A stretch of 26,621 bases of DNA. It comes from DATBLZ01 sp036555065. GTDB lineage: Bacteria; Pseudomonadota; Gammaproteobacteria; Steroidobacterales; Rariloculaceae. The translations under genes were made by a program, and so were the position numbers. Where the stretch lies: the NCBI GenBank assembly GCA_036555065.1, contig DATBLZ010000111.1, forward strand, positions 1 to 26,621, read 5' to 3'. This document shows positions 16,250 through 23,569 of the stretch, in pieces. The stretch's first letter is position 1. Each line of letters starts with the position of its first letter. The notes beneath the pieces were generated by a model. It ran no database searches and was not told where the DNA came from. It was given only the letters and a program-made list of their open reading frames with translations.

Positions 16250-16563
16250 GCTCTGTGTTCATGAGCGCGCTCGCGAAGGAGATTGCCGAGGAGAAGGCGC
16301 AAGGGCTCGGGCACGCGGAGCGCACCATGATGGCCGCGCTCGAAGAGTATCGACGATTTACCGTGGAACCAACGGCCGGAGCTACACGTTGCGAGCGGGA
16401 GGCGCTCCTCTGGGGGCTCACGACCTCGCTCGCGAGCTTCATCATTCAACGCGAAGCTTGCGGTTTGACGGACACGGATCGCGTCCTGAAGCTCTACGGC
16501 ATCCCCGCGGAAGCCGTTGCGCGCCTCGGCGCGAGACCGCGTGCGGCAGCCGCCGCATGCTGA
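16246..16563 (+). CDS. Unknown 105-aa protein with C-terminal cysteine
   Basis: I do not recognise this family. It starts in the OsmC stop (ATGA overlap) and its stop overlaps the start of the fusion gene by 7 nt, so it is firmly inside the operon. It is predicted to be mostly helical: MSALAKEIAEEKAQGLGHAERTM at the start (described in part: residues 6-28), then ALEEYRRFTVE, a short hydrophobic segment ALLWGLTTSLASFIIQREA, and LTDTDRVLKLYGIPAEAVARLG. The last residues are PRAAAAAC, so the chain ends on Cys105 after an Ala run; Cys48 and Cys72 are the other cysteines. There is no signal peptide. It may be a partner or substrate of the ATP-grasp/M32 fusion encoded next, but nothing in the sequence proves it. 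Confidence 0.75.
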   Translation: MSSVFMSALAKEIAEEKAQGLGHAERTMMAALEEYRRFTVEPTAGATRCEREALLWGLTTSLASFIIQREACGLTDTDRVLKLYGIPAEAVARLGARPRAAAAAC

Positions 16564-19526
16564 CACCCGCAGAAGAGCTCGGTCTCGCCGGCGCGACGCT
16601 CGACGCGCGCGTGCGCCACGCGGCCAACCACGTGCCTGATTCGACGCTTGCGCACATCGCACGGCGGCTCATCGACGACGCGCGCGACAACGAAATCATT
16701 TACGAGCGCGACGGCAAGCAGGAGGCCGTGCGCATCATGCTGCGGCCGCTGCTCGTCATGCCCGAGCAAATGAGCTACCTCCACCAGGTGTGCACGCGCA
16801 TCATGGGAGCGCTCGCGCTCGTCCCCGAGCTCTTTCTCGAAGATCGCGCCGTTCGCAAGATCCTGCCGCTCGCCGACGACGAGCGCGCATGGCTCGAAGC
16901 GACACTCAAAGCGCTCGGTCCCGCAGCCAATCCCATCTATGGTCGGCTCGACGCCGTCTGCGATTTTACGAGCGCGCGCTGGCAGGACTCGCTGCGCTTC
17001 ATGGAGCCGAACCTCTCGGGCGTCGGCGGCATTCACTTGGGGCCTTTGTCCGAGACGCTGCTGATGCGCGACGTGGTGCCGACGCTCCTGAGCCACGATC
17101 CGAGCCTGACGATCGAGCGGCCCCGCGACCAGCGCGATTTGTTTCTGCAAGTGCTGCTCGATCACGCACGCGCGATGGGCCGCAAAGGCAGCAGCATTTG
17201 CTTGATCGAGCCCAAGTACGTGGCCGAAGGGCCGCGTGAGCAATCTCATCTCGTGACGTACTTCCGCGCCCGCGGAATCGAGATTCACCACGCGGATCCG
17301 CGCGAGCTGCGCCTCGAGGGCGACGAGGTCTATTACGAAGATGCCCGCATCGACGTCGCCTACCGCGATTACGAAATCCGCGATCTGCTTGCGCTCGAAC
17401 GCGAGAACGGTAAGCGGCTCGATGGCATCCGTGCGTTGTTCCGCCAGAATCGCGTCGTCTCCGCGATTGGCGGGGATCTCGACCACAAGAGCTGCTGGGA
17501 GCTTCTTACGAGCGACGAGCTCGCGGCGCGCTATTTCTCGGTCGCCGATCGGCAGCTTTTCCGCCGCCACATTCTCTGGACGCGCGTCGTCGCGGACCGC
17601 GCGACGGATACGCCGCACGGCCAAGCCGATCTGCCCGAGTTCATCCGCACGCACCGCGAGGAGCTCGTGCTCAAGCCGAACCGCTCGTACGGCGGCACCG
17701 GAGTGCACTTGGGCGCGGGCGTCTCACAGGCCGAGTGGGAGCGGCTGCTCGATGCGGCGCTTGCGAAGCAAGACGACGCGTACGAATCGTGGGTCGTGCA
17801 GGCGGTCGCGATACTGCCCGTGCATCTCTTCCCGGTGCTCGACGAGAACGGCCGCCGCCACGACGAGCCCTTCTATGCGGTCATGGGCTTCGCGCCGACC
17901 GATCACGGGCTCGGCATCGTCTGCCGCGTCTCGCAGAAACAAGTCGTCAACGTCGCCCAACACGGCGGCTTGGCACCCGTGCTCGTCGGCTATAAGCCCG
18001 AGGACTTGCGTACTTCCGTGCGCGCACCCGTGCAAGCGGATCAAGCCGTCGACGAGCTCCGCGCCGTCGTCCGCAAGCTCCGCGATCTCGATGCGGTGAT
18101 TCAAGTGCTCGAGTGGGACGAAGAAACGTACCGCCCGGCGGGCGCCGAGCAGTGCCGCGCCTCGCAGCTCGCCGTGCTCGAGAGCCTGCGCCACGAGCTC
18201 CTCGCGGGCGACCGGCTCGGCGATCTCATCGATTCCGTTGCGGCGCGCACGTCGTTGAGCGTGCCGCAGAGCGCGGAGCTCAAGCGCCTCGCGCGGCTTC
18301 GCCGCATCGCGATCGCGCTGCCCGAGGACCTCGTCGCGGCGTACGCCGAAACGCGCTCGCATTGCCTCGGCGCGTGGGAGCGCGCGCGCGCCGACGACGA
18401 TTTCGGACCTTTCGCGCAAGCGTTCGGGCCGTTGCTCAAGCTCATCCGCGAGCGCGCCGAAGCGCTCAAGCTCGGCGACGATCTCTACGACGCGCTGCTC
18501 GATGCGCACGAGCCGGGCATGCGCCGCGCGCGTCTCGATCCGCTGCTGCGCGCGACGGGCGAGCGGCTCCGCGCGCAAGTGCCTGAGTGGGCGGAGCAGA
18601 CCCGCCGCTACGCTAAGCGTAGGTTCCGCGGCGACTTTCCCGAAGACGCGCAGCGCGAGTTCTGCCTCGGGTTGCTGAAAGACATGGGCTTCGACTTCGC
18701 GCGCGGGCGTGTCGACCGGTCGACGCATCCGTTCACGATGATGGCCGGCGAAGACGATGTTCGCCTGACGCTGCGCTCGAGCCCCGCGGATCCGCTGCGC
18801 TCGATTTTCGCCACGTTGCACGAGGGCGGACACGCGCTCTACGACCAAGGACTTCCGGTCGCGTTGCGCGGCACTCTGCTTGCGGATGCCCCGAGCTTGG
18901 GCCTGCATGAGTCGCAGGCGCGGCTATGGGAGAACCACGTCGGCCGGAGCAACGCTTTTTGGGCGCACTACTTTCCAAAACTCCTGCAGCGCTTTCCGCA
19001 GGCTCTCGACGGGCTCGATGCACGCGCGTTTCAGCGCGCGATCAACGTCGTCGTGCCGAGCTTGAACCGCGTCGGCGCGGACGAGGCTACTTACAACCTC
19101 CACGTGCTCGGGCGTTACGATCTCGAGATTGCGCTACTCAACGGCGAGCTCGACGTCGCCGACCTGCCCGCTGCGTGGGAGGAGCGCTATCGACACTACC
19201 TCGGCGTCACGCCGTCCTCGGCACGCGAGGGCTGCCTCCAGGACGTGCATTGGGCGCTCGGCGATTTCGGCTACTTCCCGACGTACACGATTGGGAACTT
19301 GTATGCCGCGCAGTTGATCGAGGCCTATGGACGTTCAGCCGACTTGAACGAGGAGCTCGCGCGCGGCGACTTGGCGGCGTTGCGCGGCTGGCTCGCCGAG
19401 CACGTCTATGCGCACGGCGCCGGGCTCGACGCCGAAGATCTCATCGAAGCCGCAACGGGCGAACGGCTCGGCGCGGAGCCCTTCTTCCGCCGCCTTGAAG
19501 CGCGAATTGCCGAGCTCGATGCGTGA
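16557..19526 (+). CDS. Fusion: circularly permuted ATP-grasp-like ligase + M32 (Taq-type) carboxypeptidase
   Basis: One uninterrupted 989-residue reading frame. Residues about 1-485 look like a circularly permuted ATP-grasp of the glutathionylspermidine-synthase-like type: MEPNLSGVGGIHLG (149-162), a middle stretch IDVAYRDYEIRDLLALE followed by DLDHKSCWELLTSDEL, and the nucleotide segment LVLKPNRSYGGTGVHLG around Lys373, then WVVQAVAIL. Residues about 495-989 are an M32 metallocarboxypeptidase: the opening VDELRAVVRKLRDLDAVI and LEWDEETYRPAG, zinc motif HEGGH (His755, Glu756, His759), and HESQARLWEN with third-ligand Glu785, ending with the usual helical domain. M32 proteins are normally ~500 residues and stand alone. 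The fusion would join amide-bond formation with C-terminal amino acid removal. It is cytosolic (no signal) and last in the operon. Domain calls come from motifs and memory of families; ligase substrates are unknown. Confidence 0.88.
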   Translation: MLTPAEELGLAGATLDARVRHAANHVPDSTLAHIARRLIDDARDNEIIYERDGKQEAVRIMLRPLLVMPEQMSYLHQVCTRIMGALALVPELFLEDRAVRKILPLADDERAWLEATLKALGPAANPIYGRLDAVCDFTSARWQDSLRFMEPNLSGVGGIHLGPLSETLLMRDVVPTLLSHDPSLTIERPRDQRDLFLQVLLDHARAMGRKGSSICLIEPKYVAEGPREQSHLVTYFRARGIEIHHADPRELRLEGDEVYYEDARIDVAYRDYEIRDLLALERENGKRLDGIRALFRQNRVVSAIGGDLDHKSCWELLTSDELAARYFSVADRQLFRRHILWTRVVADRATDTPHGQADLPEFIRTHREELVLKPNRSYGGTGVHLGAGVSQAEWERLLDAALAKQDDAYESWVVQAVAILPVHLFPVLDENGRRHDEPFYAVMGFAPTDHGLGIVCRVSQKQVVNVAQHGGLAPVLVGYKPEDLRTSVRAPVQADQAVDELRAVVRKLRDLDAVIQVLEWDEETYRPAGAEQCRASQLAVLESLRHELLAGDRLGDLIDSVAARTSLSVPQSAELKRLARLRRIAIALPEDLVAAYAETRSHCLGAWERARADDDFGPFAQAFGPLLKLIRERAEALKLGDDLYDALLDAHEPGMRRARLDPLLRATGERLRAQVPEWAEQTRRYAKRRFRGDFPEDAQREFCLGLLKDMGFDFARGRVDRSTHPFTMMAGEDDVRLTLRSSPADPLRSIFATLHEGGHALYDQGLPVALRGTLLADAPSLGLHESQARLWENHVGRSNAFWAHYFPKLLQRFPQALDGLDARAFQRAINVVVPSLNRVGADEATYNLHVLGRYDLEIALLNGELDVADLPAAWEERYRHYLGVTPSSAREGCLQDVHWALGDFGYFPTYTIGNLYAAQLIEAYGRSADLNEELARGDLAALRGWLAEHVYAHGAGLDAEDLIEAATGERLGAEPFFRRLEARIAELDA

Positions 19527-20357
19527 TCAGGGCGTCGCGAGCGTCTCACGCAAAGTGTACGTGGGTACCTGCTTGCCGACGGTCGCCTGGTAGAACGGCA
19601 TCACTTTAGGCACGAGCTCGCCGAGCTTCTGCTGCCGATTCTCAGGGGCCGGATGCGTGCTCATGAATTGCGGCGGACCCTCGCCCCCAACCGCGCCCAT
19701 CTTCTGCCAGAGCGTGACGGCCGCGCGCGGGTCGTAGCCCGCTTTGGCCGCGAGCTCGATGCCGATCTCGTCGGCCTCCGACTCCGAGGTGCGGCTGTTC
19801 GGCAACGTAATTGCGAGCGCGGCCGCGGCTCCGGCGGCGCTCATCGCGGCCACAGAGTTTTCGGACAGTATTCCGGCGATCGCGACGCCCGCGCTCGTCG
19901 CCATTGCGACCGACATGCGCTCCGCTGTGTGATTGGCAAGCGCATGGCTGATCTCGTGCCCCATGACCTGCGCAAGCTCATCGTCGGTTGGATTGACCTT
20001 CTGCAGCAGTCCCGTGTATACGGCCATGCGTCCGCCGGCCATGCACCACGCGTTGACCATCTCCGGATCGTCGATGACCTCGACGCTCCACTCCCAATTC
20101 GCCGTTTCCGGACGCACCATGACGGCTTGCGCCACTAACTTGCTCGTGATCCCCTCGACGCGCCGAGTGATTACAGGATCCGCGACGATCTTGCCGGCCT
20201 GACTGAGCTCGGTCATCTGTGTGAGGTAGGCCTCGCGCGACGCAGCGATGGCCTGACTCTCGGAGACCAAGATGAACTGGCGGCGCCCGGTCGGGCTCAC
20301 GGCGCAGGCCGACACGAGGGCTGCGACCGCGAGTATCGTTCCAAGATGACCACGCAT
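19527..20357 (-). CDS. M48 family metalloprotease lipoprotein (BepA/LoiP-like)
   Basis: A 276-residue outer-membrane or periplasmic peptidase. The lipobox VSAC (15-18) predicts lipidation at Cys18, followed by SPTGRRQFILVSE, the usual opening of the family. The zinc site is HEISH (His134, Glu135, His138) in VMGHEISHALANHTAERM, with a third Glu in SESEADEIG (191-199). A Gly/Ala-rich helix hairpin (about 150-185) lies between them. Relatives degrade misfolded outer-membrane or periplasmic proteins. The start at 20357 has GGAGG 6 nt upstream. It converges with the ATP-grasp/M32 fusion so closely that the two stop codons abut (TGATCA) with no terminator between. It lacks the TPR domain of full BepA. 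Confidence 0.93.
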   Translation of the reverse strand: MRGHLGTILAVAALVSACAVSPTGRRQFILVSESQAIAASREAYLTQMTELSQAGKIVADPVITRRVEGITSKLVAQAVMVRPETANWEWSVEVIDDPEMVNAWCMAGGRMAVYTGLLQKVNPTDDELAQVMGHEISHALANHTAERMSVAMATSAGVAIAGILSENSVAAMSAAGAAAALAITLPNSRTSESEADEIGIELAAKAGYDPRAAVTLWQKMGAVGGEGPPQFMSTHPAPENRQQKLGELVPKVMPFYQATVGKQVPTYTLRETLATP

Positions 20358-20407
20358 ATACTGCCTCCGACGAGAATCTCTCAATGATATTAGCGCGTGA
20401 CAACTAC

Positions 20408-20413
20408 AAGGAG
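20408..20413 (+). promoter_or_regulatory. Strong ribosome-binding site deciding the GlsB-like start
   Basis: AAGGAG ends 6 nt before the ATG at 20420, fixing this start over the in-frame ATA/ATG-type starts further upstream (from 20384). It is one of the strongest Shine-Dalgarno matches in the window, fitting an abundant small stress protein. Confidence 0.7.
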
Positions 20414-20419
20414 AAACAC

Positions 20420-20665
20420 ATGAGCTTCGTTTGGTTTCTCATCGTCGGCCTCGTGGCGGGCTGGTTGGCCGGGATGTTGGTCAAGGGGGGCGGCTTCGGG
20501 CTCGTCGGCGATCTCGTCGTCGGCGTAATTGGTGCTGTCCTCGGCGGATGGCTCTTCAGCACCTTCGGCGCCTCGCTCGGCGGCGGTCTCATTGGAGCCA
20601 TCGTCGTGGCGACGATCGGCGCGGTGATCCTCCTCATCATCGTGCGCGCCATAAAGCGCGCGTAA
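20420..20665 (+). CDS. GlsB/YeaQ/YmgE-type small stress membrane protein
   Basis: An 81-residue Gly-rich inner-membrane protein with three predicted hydrophobic segments: FVWFLIVGLVAGWLAGMLV (3-21), LVGDLVVGVIGAVLGGWLF, and LIGAIVVATIGAVILLIIV, ending in the basic tail RAIKRA. This pattern is that of the transglycosylase-associated/GlsB-YeaQ-YmgE family, small proteins often induced by general stress; molecular role poorly known. It is divergent from the M48 gene (62-bp gap) and is followed 16 bp later by the M28 peptidase, which might be read from the same transcript. Confidence 0.93.
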   Translation: MSFVWFLIVGLVAGWLAGMLVKGGGFGLVGDLVVGVIGAVLGGWLFSTFGASLGGGLIGAIVVATIGAVILLIIVRAIKRA

Positions 20666-20681
20666 AGTAGTATTGCGCACC

Positions 20682-22370
20682 ATGCATCGCACCCTCTCGA
20701 TCCTCGGTCTCGCCCTAACGTTCGCCGGTTGCGCCGACGACGAAGGCCCCGCAGCATCCGCGGGACAAGGCCCGTTCACGGCTGCAGCCGAGCGCTCGGC
20801 CGCGGCCATCGACGCCGCCGGCATTCGCGAGGTCATTGCCGAAATCTCGGCCGACTCGTACGCCGGCCGCGACCCCGGCAGCCAAGGCGACGAACGCGCG
20901 CGGGCGTACATTGCGCAGCGGCTCGAGGAAATCGGCTTCAAGCCGGCCGGGCCGAACGGTGGCTGGCAACAGCCGTTCGATCTCATCGGCATCGACGCCG
21001 CACAACCGCCGCAATGGACGTTCTCGGCGGCTACCGACGTCGTGCTGCAACAGAACGACGAGTTCATAGCGGCGAGCGGCATCCAGACCGAAAGCGTCAG
21101 GGTGAACGCCGCAGAAGTCGTGTTCGTCGGCTACGGGATCGAGGCGCCCGAGTACGAGTGGAACGATTTCAAGGGCCAGGATCTGCGCGGCAAAGTGCTG
21201 CTGATGCTCAACAACGATCCAGATTGGGATCCCGCGTTGTTCGCCGGCGTGCGGAGGCTGTACTACGGTCGTTGGACGTACAAGTACGAAAGCGCCGCGC
21301 GTCAGGGCGCCGCGGGCGCAATCATCATTCACACGACGCCCTCCGCCGGGTATCCGTGGCAAGTCGTGCAGTCGTCGTGGTCGGGCCCGCAGTTCGAGCT
21401 CCCGGCCGCCGGCGAGCCGCGAATTCAGGTGAAAGGTTGGGTTACGGAGGAAGCCGCGCAGAAGATCGTGGCGCTCGCGGGCGAGAATCTACCGGGCCTC
21501 GTCGAGGCCGCGAAGAGTCGCGATTTCCGGCCCGTGCCGCTCGGCGTGCAAACCTCGATCGCGTTCACGAATCGGCTTTCGCAAACGACCTCGGGGAACG
21601 TGCTCGGCATTCTCGAAGGCAGCGACCCCGAGCTCCGCGACGAGGTCGTGATCTACTCGGCGCATCACGATCATCTCGGCGTCGGCGAGCCGAACCCCGC
21701 CGACCCGAGCGACCGCATTTACAACGGCGCGCGCGACAACGCGAGCGGCGTAGCGATGCTGCTCGCAATCGGCAAAGCGTTCGCCGAACTCGAGCCGCAC
21801 GCGCGGCGCTCGGTGATGCTCGCTTTCGTCGGCGCCGAGGAGCAGGGATTGCTCGGCTCGCAGTATTTCGCGACGCACCCGACCGTCGCCCCTGCCAAAA
21901 TGGCCACCAACGTAAACTTCGACTCCGGCAACATTTGGGGCGAGACGAGCGATATCACGTTCATCGGCTTCGGCAAGTCGAGCCTCGACAGCGTCGCCGA
22001 GACGGTCGCTGCTCATCAGAATCGCAGCGTGAAGCCGGATCAATTCCCGGACCGCGGGCACTTTTACCGCTCCGACCAATTCAATTTCGCGAAGATCGGC
22101 GTGCCGGCGATGTATCTCGATCCGGGCACCGAGTTCATCGGCCGGCCCGAAGGTTGGGGCGTCGCGAAAGTCGAGGAATACGAAGCGCGCAACTACCATC
22201 AACCGAGCGACGAGCTCACGGATGACTGGAACTTCGACGGCATGATCCGCGACGCGCAGTTCGGTTTCTTCGCCGGCCTCATCGTTGCAGATGGCGATGC
22301 CATGCCGACGTGGAATCCGGGCGATGAGTTCGAAGCGGCGCGTCAGGCGGCGCTCGCGGCCGAACGATAG
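20682..22370 (+). CDS. M28 family aminopeptidase lipoprotein with PA domain
   Basis: A 562-residue exported zinc aminopeptidase. The signal MHRTLSILGLALTFAGC has a lipobox ending in Cys17. A protease-associated domain is inserted (VFVGYGIEAPEYEWNDF, QGAAGAIIIHT). The M28 domain shows the co-catalytic zinc ligands: AHHDHLG (His328, Asp330), DNASGVAMLL (Asp352 bridging), AEEQGLLGS (Glu386 base, Glu387 ligand), NVNFDSGN (Asp), and the last His in YHQPSDE. The ATG at 20682 is preferred to the in-frame TTG at 20673. It likely removes N-terminal residues from peptides outside the inner membrane. It ends 10 bp from the convergent DUF2237 gene. Confidence 0.95.
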   Translation: MHRTLSILGLALTFAGCADDEGPAASAGQGPFTAAAERSAAAIDAAGIREVIAEISADSYAGRDPGSQGDERARAYIAQRLEEIGFKPAGPNGGWQQPFDLIGIDAAQPPQWTFSAATDVVLQQNDEFIAASGIQTESVRVNAAEVVFVGYGIEAPEYEWNDFKGQDLRGKVLLMLNNDPDWDPALFAGVRRLYYGRWTYKYESAARQGAAGAIIIHTTPSAGYPWQVVQSSWSGPQFELPAAGEPRIQVKGWVTEEAAQKIVALAGENLPGLVEAAKSRDFRPVPLGVQTSIAFTNRLSQTTSGNVLGILEGSDPELRDEVVIYSAHHDHLGVGEPNPADPSDRIYNGARDNASGVAMLLAIGKAFAELEPHARRSVMLAFVGAEEQGLLGSQYFATHPTVAPAKMATNVNFDSGNIWGETSDITFIGFGKSSLDSVAETVAAHQNRSVKPDQFPDRGHFYRSDQFNFAKIGVPAMYLDPGTEFIGRPEGWGVAKVEEYEARNYHQPSDELTDDWNFDGMIRDAQFGFFAGLIVADGDAMPTWNPGDEFEAARQAALAAER

Positions 22371-22380
22371 CGCCGACGGA

Positions 22381-22776
22381 TCAGTTCAGATCCGCCGCGA
22401 ACCCCCGCATGATCTCGAGCGAGACGATCTCGAGCGCGCGTTGATGAGTCGAGCGTAGATAAACGCGCGGCGCCATGCCGGCGTCGTAGGCTTCTTTCCA
22501 GCGCGCGGCGCACAAACACCATCGATCGCCGGGCTTCAAGCCCGGGAAGCCGAACTCGGGCCGCGGCGTCGAGAGGTCGTTGCCGCGAAATCGCGAGAAC
22601 TCGAGAAACTCCTTCGTGACCTGAACGCACACCGTGTGCGAGCCGGCGTCGGCGTCGCTCGTGTTGCAGCAGCCGTCGCGAAAGAAACCCGTGACGGGAC
22701 CTTCGTTGCACGTCTCGAGCACGTCGCCGAAGACGTTCACGGACGCATCCATCTCGACTTTTTGCGCGCGCGACAT
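22381..22776 (-). CDS. DUF2237 family protein
   Basis: A 131-residue cytosolic protein matching a very conserved family of unknown function: NVFGDVLETC, GPVTGFFRDGCCNT, DAGSHTVCVQVT, FSRFRGNDLSTPRPEFGFPG, LKPGDRWCLCAARW, and the closing RSTHQRALEIVSLEIM. The clustered cysteines (GCCNT, WCLCA) are near invariant, hinting at metal or redox chemistry, but no activity is established to my knowledge. The start at 22776 has GGAGGAG 9 nt upstream. It is convergent with the M28 gene and divergent from the exported carboxymuconolactone-decarboxylase-like gene. Confidence 0.93.
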   Translation of the reverse strand: MSRAQKVEMDASVNVFGDVLETCNEGPVTGFFRDGCCNTSDADAGSHTVCVQVTKEFLEFSRFRGNDLSTPRPEFGFPGLKPGDRWCLCAARWKEAYDAGMAPRVYLRSTHQRALEIVSLEIMRGFAADLN

Positions 22777-22872
22777 CGTTAGATGCTCCTCCGTTGCTTA
22801 GCCTAGCAGGATTTCAGGTAGACTGCGGACAGACCGATCGCCACGCACAAGAACAAACGGAGGTCCATCTCA

Positions 22873-23532
22873 ATGCGCAAACTTTCGCTGACCGTGCTCA
22901 TGAGCGTCGCACCGTTCGGCTGGGTCGCAGCCCAGCATGATCACGGGCTACCCGGCGACATCGATCCTGTGTCGCTGTCGCGCGTGCCCGTCGTCGAGCG
23001 GTCGAGCCTCGACGCCGAGGGCCAGCGCGTTTACGACCTCGTCGTCGGCACCGGCCGCACGACGCCGTTGCTCGGCCCTGGCGGGATATCTCTTTATAGC
23101 CCCGGCGTCGCCGAGCCGATGCATCACCTGAACACGTACTTGCGCCAGCAGGGCGTCGTCGGCCCCGCGTTGACCGAGGTCGCAATCCTCGTCGCCGCAT
23201 GGGAGATCGAGCAGGCTTACGAATGGTCCGCGCACGAGCCGGCCGCGCGGCGCTTCGGCGTGCCCGAAGCCGTCATCGATGCGATCAAGTTCGACCGCGA
23301 CGTCGGCGGACTGCCGGCCAAGGAAAGCACGATCATCCGTTTCGGTCGCGAGATCTTGCGCGAGCACAGCTTGAGCTCCGCGACGTGGGCCGAGGCCGTC
23401 GAGCACTTCGGGCGGCAAGGCACGCTCGAGATCGCGGCCGTCATGGGCGACTACGTTTTGGCCGGCATCATGCTGCACGCGGTCGATCAGCGCATGCCGC
23501 CCGACCGCGAAAACACGCTGCCGGAGAGGTGA
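22873..23532 (+). CDS. Exported carboxymuconolactone decarboxylase (AhpD-like) family protein
   Basis: A 219-residue protein with a Sec signal peptide (MRKLSLTVLMSVAPFGWVAA, cleavage after VAA). The mature part has the CMD helical core: SPGVAEPMHHLNTYLRQQ, LTEVAILVAAWEIEQAYEW, AHEPAARRFGVPEAVIDAI, and a second helix bundle to GIMLHAVDQRM. The AhpD-type CxxC redox pair is absent: the corresponding place reads EWSAHEPAA, as in many CMD proteins of aromatic or unknown metabolism. It is thus unlikely to be a disulfide reductase. GGAGG lies 9 nt before the ATG. Its function is unknown; the export signal is unusual for this fold. It converges with the hypothetical gene across a short palindromic repeat. 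Confidence 0.9.
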   Translation: MRKLSLTVLMSVAPFGWVAAQHDHGLPGDIDPVSLSRVPVVERSSLDAEGQRVYDLVVGTGRTTPLLGPGGISLYSPGVAEPMHHLNTYLRQQGVVGPALTEVAILVAAWEIEQAYEWSAHEPAARRFGVPEAVIDAIKFDRDVGGLPAKESTIIRFGREILREHSLSSATWAEAVEHFGRQGTLEIAAVMGDYVLAGIMLHAVDQRMPPDRENTLPER

Positions 23533-23569
23533 AGAGTCGCGGCTAAAGCCGCTCCCACAAGCTGCTCTT
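23531..23569 (-). repeat. REP-like repeat copy A between convergent genes
   Basis: On the minus strand it reads AAGAG, CAGCTT, then GTGGGAGCGGCT-TT-AGCCGCGA and CTCTT. The palindromic core GCGGCT/AGCCGC and outer AAGAG/CTCTT can form nested stems. It overlaps the TGA of the CMD-like gene (23530-23532) and touches the stop of the opposite gene (23568-23570), a usual place for REP sequences to guard mRNA ends. Confidence 0.85.

Noticed and set aside
17724..18908. 394-codon open frame antisense to the ATP-grasp/M32 gene
   Set aside because: Low-complexity, Arg/Glu/Ala-rich composition and no family motif; it lies wholly under a well-supported gene.
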